Shown here: positions 61,250 through 64,000 of the stretch, in pieces | How positions within the stretch are numbered: the first letter of the stretch is position 1 | Layout of the letters: each line of letters starts with the position of its first letter | Assembly (NCBI RefSeq): GCF_000443995.1 | Contig: NZ_AUMC01000010.1 | Coordinates: forward strand, 434,001 to 498,000 | Length of the DNA stretch: 64,000 bases | Direction of reading: 5' to 3' | DNA from: Bacteriovorax sp. BAL6_X | Lineage (GTDB): Bacteria > Bdellovibrionota > Bacteriovoracia > Bacteriovoracales > Bacteriovoracaceae | Notes under the pieces: generated by a model | The model's database searches: none | Seen by the model: the letters and a program-made list of their open reading frames with translations, nothing else | What the model was told of the DNA's origin: nothing | Position numbers and translations under genes: made by a program

Positions 61250-61516
61250 ATGAGTAGAAATCAATTTCCAACATTGCTAAACCAGAAGGCCACCATGCTC
61301 GCAAGTCTTACAAGAATTGATCTTCTCGTAGTTGGTTCAAGTTACCTGATCCTTTCATGGATGAAAGTTTCAGGTCTTTATTCACTCGCAACTATTGCTT
61401 TGATTCTAGTGTTTCTTAAGTTTGTAAATAAGAGATTAAAACAAGGTTTTTTTGCTCATTTAAAAGATGACAAGAAGCTTTCTTGGCAATTTAAGCTTGG
61501 AGGTCGTCATGAGTAA
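61250..61516 (+). CDS. VirB3/TrbD-like inner-membrane protein
   Basis: An 88-residue protein with two adjacent hydrophobic segments (about 23-40 and 44-58) flanked by a basic N-terminus and a polar C-terminus (KLSWQFKLGGRHE), the usual VirB3/TraL form. It overlaps the VirB4-like gene by eight bases, the common virB3-virB4 coupling. It would anchor the VirB4 ATPase. Confidence 0.72.
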   Translation: MSRNQFPTLLNQKATMLASLTRIDLLVVGSSYLILSWMKVSGLYSLATIALILVFLKFVNKRLKQGFFAHLKDDKKLSWQFKLGGRHE

Positions 61517-63467
61517 ATCAACTTTTCCAGTATTAGAAGTTCAAGGTAATAGGCTGACCTCAATCCATGGTGACGTATCTTGGTTCTACTCAATGCTACC
61601 ATCAGATACTTCTCAAATGGATGATGTTGAACGAGCTGGATTCTTTGAATCCTTGGCCCGTGGGCTTAACAACCTAAATCTTGAGAGTTATTTCAAGTTC
61701 TACAAGATTAGTGATTGTTCTTTCCTAGAAACTAACGGAACTCAGCTTCCGAGCTTTTCAGGGATTGAATTCAAGGAGCAAGATAGGCCCTTAGAGTGTT
61801 TCTTTCAAACTAGAGAGATATTTTCAGAAGTTGGAATCTATGATGACTACCTAAGTTTTAACGGGAAATACCTAAGAGTATTTTCGGTAAGTGAGTTTTC
61901 AGATGATGAAGCCCATGAGCACCTAATCCCTCAAGACGTTGATTACGTCCTAAGCTTTAAAAAGAAAGCTAAAGATAAGTCCATTAATAAGCTTGAGCTA
62001 ATTAGAACAGGACACCTTACTAGCTTTCTTAAATCTAAAAGAGATATTTCAAGTGAAGGAGCCTATTCTCAAGCAGAAGACCTCATGCACGATCTTATTC
62101 ATGGTAGTGAATCCATGTTTGAAATGGAGATGTTCTTTCTTTTGCGTAGTAACTCACTAGAAGAGCTAAATTCTATGAGCGAGGCCTTTGTTAGTGAAAT
62201 GCTTTCACGTGGAATCAAGGTCTTCGCAGAAGGACAGTCTCTAAGGCATTTCAAATCAGGTCTTACTTCTATCTTTAACGAGCTTATTCCTGGAGTTAAG
62301 TCTCGTCTTGGTCTTAGAACGCTACCAAATAAAACAAGTCATCTTCGCTACCTCTTACCTGTAGAGAGAAGCTTTCTTATGGATGAAGGAATGGAGCTTC
62401 ATGATAACTCTGGGAGGCCAATATACTTTGATCCTTTTACAGACGCTATTAAAAATAGAAATATGCTCGTAACTGGCATAAGTGGTGGTGGGAAGTCTGT
62501 TTTCGTAAATAAGATTGTCCATCACCTTATTGAGGATCACCCAACTGTAATCCTTGATAAGGGAGGCTCTTTTCGTAAGCTCACAAAGTATTACGGAGGA
62601 AGCAATTTAGAGCATGAATTTAATCCTTTCCAATTTAAAGACCCGATGTATCTACGCGAGATTATTCTCTCTGTTGTTGATGTAGAAAGGTTTGGAAAGC
62701 TAGAAAAAGGAAAGCTTTTAAGGGCCATTAAAGAGACCCTACCTAAAAGCGAATCCTTTTTTGGTCTTATAGATAATCTAAAAGAAGATTTCCCTGAAAT
62801 TGATCTCTATTTTGAAGATTTCAAAGATTATATCTGTGATGATCATATAGATACAAAGAGTATTCTATATGTTGACGTAGAAAACTATCCAAAGAGTGTT
62901 ATTGCGCCAATTATCATCTTTATCTTGGAATACTTTAAAAATATTCCAGAAAAAGAAAAGATTCTCGTCTTTGATGAGTGTTGGAGCTTTCTTGGGGATC
63001 ACAGCTCATATATTGATGAATGTTTTAGGACATTTAGGAAAACAGGTGCTTTTCCTATCGCTATTTCCCAATCTTTAAAAGACTTTTCTAGTCTTGGAGA
63101 TGATCTAGCTAATTCAATAACAAATAACTGCTATTTTAAAGTCTTCTTTCCTCAAGAGATGGAAGAAAGGCACGACATCAATTCTTTTGATGTCGAAAAT
63201 ATTGGAGCCCTAGAGTTTCAAAAGGGAGTCTTCTCAGAGTGCTATCTGAAATCCACAGATAATCGTTTTAGAAAGATCATTAGAAACTACTTAACTCCCT
63301 TGGAGTTGGAGCTATTTCATACAGAAGCAGGCAAAGACAAGAAGCTTGAAAGCTTTCTTTCTAAGTTTGAAGAGTTCTTTGATTCAAGTAAAGAGGCCAT
63401 TGAGGCCTATGTGAGGTTACGACATGAAAATTTTCAAAATAACAATGTCATTTATTTTGATATTTAG
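61509..63467 (+). CDS. VirB4/TrbE-family type IV secretion ATPase
   Basis: A 652-residue cytoplasmic ATPase energising pilus assembly and DNA transfer. The C-terminal motor has Walker A GISGGGKSVFVNKI (323-336), a VILDKGGSFRKLTKYYGG segment typical of VirB4, Walker B KILVFDECWSFLG (484-496), and a FRKTGAFPIAISQSLKDF motif with the conserved Gln. The N-terminal half carries the Phe/Tyr-rich VirB4 domain. It is short for VirB4 (usual near 800). The frame is open further upstream, but ATG 61509 has GGAGGTCGTC just before it and fits the coupling with the VirB3-like gene. Confidence 0.9.
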   Translation: MSKSTFPVLEVQGNRLTSIHGDVSWFYSMLPSDTSQMDDVERAGFFESLARGLNNLNLESYFKFYKISDCSFLETNGTQLPSFSGIEFKEQDRPLECFFQTREIFSEVGIYDDYLSFNGKYLRVFSVSEFSDDEAHEHLIPQDVDYVLSFKKKAKDKSINKLELIRTGHLTSFLKSKRDISSEGAYSQAEDLMHDLIHGSESMFEMEMFFLLRSNSLEELNSMSEAFVSEMLSRGIKVFAEGQSLRHFKSGLTSIFNELIPGVKSRLGLRTLPNKTSHLRYLLPVERSFLMDEGMELHDNSGRPIYFDPFTDAIKNRNMLVTGISGGGKSVFVNKIVHHLIEDHPTVILDKGGSFRKLTKYYGGSNLEHEFNPFQFKDPMYLREIILSVVDVERFGKLEKGKLLRAIKETLPKSESFFGLIDNLKEDFPEIDLYFEDFKDYICDDHIDTKSILYVDVENYPKSVIAPIIIFILEYFKNIPEKEKILVFDECWSFLGDHSSYIDECFRTFRKTGAFPIAISQSLKDFSSLGDDLANSITNNCYFKVFFPQEMEERHDINSFDVENIGALEFQKGVFSECYLKSTDNRFRKIIRNYLTPLELELFHTEAGKDKKLESFLSKFEEFFDSSKEAIEAYVRLRHENFQNNNVIYFDI

Positions 63468-64000
63468 CATGAGAATAAACGCAAGTACGTTCTTTATGCC
63501 AGACAGTGATACAGCGGCCCTTGTGATGCTTGTCTCTAATACGGCGTCAACCGTTTCAAACACTCTTAAAATCCTAGAGGTCGCTAAGAAAACAAGTGAT
63601 CAGATAGATAAATATAATTTTATCGCAATGAGGCGTTATTTCATTGCTCGTCGAATCGAACAACACGTTGTCGATATCGCAGAAGCTAACAAGATGAAAC
63701 CTAAGAATCTTCAAGAGCTAAACCAAGTAATGCTTAGGCTTAAGATGAATCTACAAGGCTTAAAGAGCAATATCGACTTTATGGCAAAAGACGTTTTGGA
63801 AGCTCAAGACTTTACTGATCGGTACTGGGAGAAAGTCGTAAATTCAATGGCCGATGAACGAGAAGCTCATAATCAAGAGTTAATAAGTGCAAGCGAAGGT
63901 TCAATTAGTAAACATACGCAAAACACTGCCATGAATACGGCCCTTAATGGGAAAGTTCTATCTAAAATTAGACGAGACAACCTTGAATACCAAAAGGTTG
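63424..64000 (+). CDS. VirB5/TrbJ-like exported protein, partial
   Basis: Runs off the right edge; about 192 residues are visible. It starts with ATG at 63424, overlapping virB4 by 44 bases. A signal peptide (MKIFKITMSFILIFSMRINA) is followed by a short loop and long charged helices (VMLVSNTASTVSNTLKILEVAKK and IEQHVVDIAEANKMKPKNLQ), matching the coiled-coil plan of VirB5/TrbJ minor pilus proteins. The order virB2-B3-B4-B5 supports the call, and trbC-D-E-J in Ti plasmids runs the same way. Confidence 0.65.
   Translation, partial: MKIFKITMSFILIFSMRINASTFFMPDSDTAALVMLVSNTASTVSNTLKILEVAKKTSDQIDKYNFIAMRRYFIARRIEQHVVDIAEANKMKPKNLQELNQVMLRLKMNLQGLKSNIDFMAKDVLEAQDFTDRYWEKVVNSMADEREAHNQELISASEGSISKHTQNTAMNTALNGKVLSKIRRDNLEYQKV

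Larger units (their letters stand above)
45293..64000. mobile_element. Integrative conjugative element (left part) in ssrA
   Basis: Everything after ssrA fits one element: att site, repeats, HTH regulator, tyrosine integrase, an McrBC operon, a methyltransferase-helicase operon, a regulator with operator repeats, and a type IV secretion cluster. The defence part looks AT-richer than the flanking core by eye. The element continues past the right edge, so its mobility genes and its right end cannot be judged. Confidence 0.8.

Overview
This 64 kb window is AT-rich bacterial chromosome carrying the left part of an integrated mobile element. Gene content suggests a Bdellovibrio-and-like organism of the Halobacteriovorax/Bacteriovorax type: very many exported and lipoprotein genes, a TRAP transporter with a TatT lipoprotein, a Gld-type ABC operon, two giant secreted coiled-coil paralogues and small Pal/CpoB-like lipoproteins. 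That assignment is inference from gene style; there is no rRNA gene here to prove it.

Positions 1-45,292 look like chromosomal core. From the left: a metal-handling locus (His-rich secreted protein and lipoprotein divergent from a Fur-family regulator, with a perfect palindrome between them); ileS; FecR-like, maf and yggU genes; a TRAP transporter operon (8.2-13.4 kb); two paralogous lipoproteins; nrnA; a four-gene Gld-like ABC operon (17.0-20.7 kb); a nucleotide-salvage operon (tdk, a upp-like gene, hpt, a GHMP kinase and an unknown); a CaCA exchanger; an HD-GYP protein; tsaD-rsmA-smpB; a minus-strand pal/cpoB-like/multihaem envelope operon (30.8-34.1 kb); two tandem ~1,220-1,250-residue coiled-coil proteins (34.6-42.2 kb); pcp; and ssrA (tmRNA). 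Both halves of the trans-translation system, smpB and ssrA, are present.

From 45,293 to the right edge is a mobile element inserted at the 3' end of ssrA: repeats, an HTH regulator and a tyrosine integrase; a five-gene minus-strand operon of mcrB, mcrC, a glycine-rich membrane protein, a single-TM protein and a secreted nuclease-like protein; divergently, a three-gene plus-strand operon of two methyltransferase-like proteins and a GIY-YIG-like/SF2 helicase fusion; then a regulator, a lipoprotein and a family of 16-bp operator-like sites; then the start of a type IV secretion cluster ordered like virB2-B3-B4-B5. This is best read as an integrative conjugative element carrying a back-to-back anti-phage island. 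Its right end lies outside the window.

The strongest candidates for something undescribed are the extended McrBC operon with membrane and nuclease-like partners, the split-methyltransferase plus GIY-YIG-helicase operon that shares its promoter region, and the paired giant coiled-coil secreted proteins.
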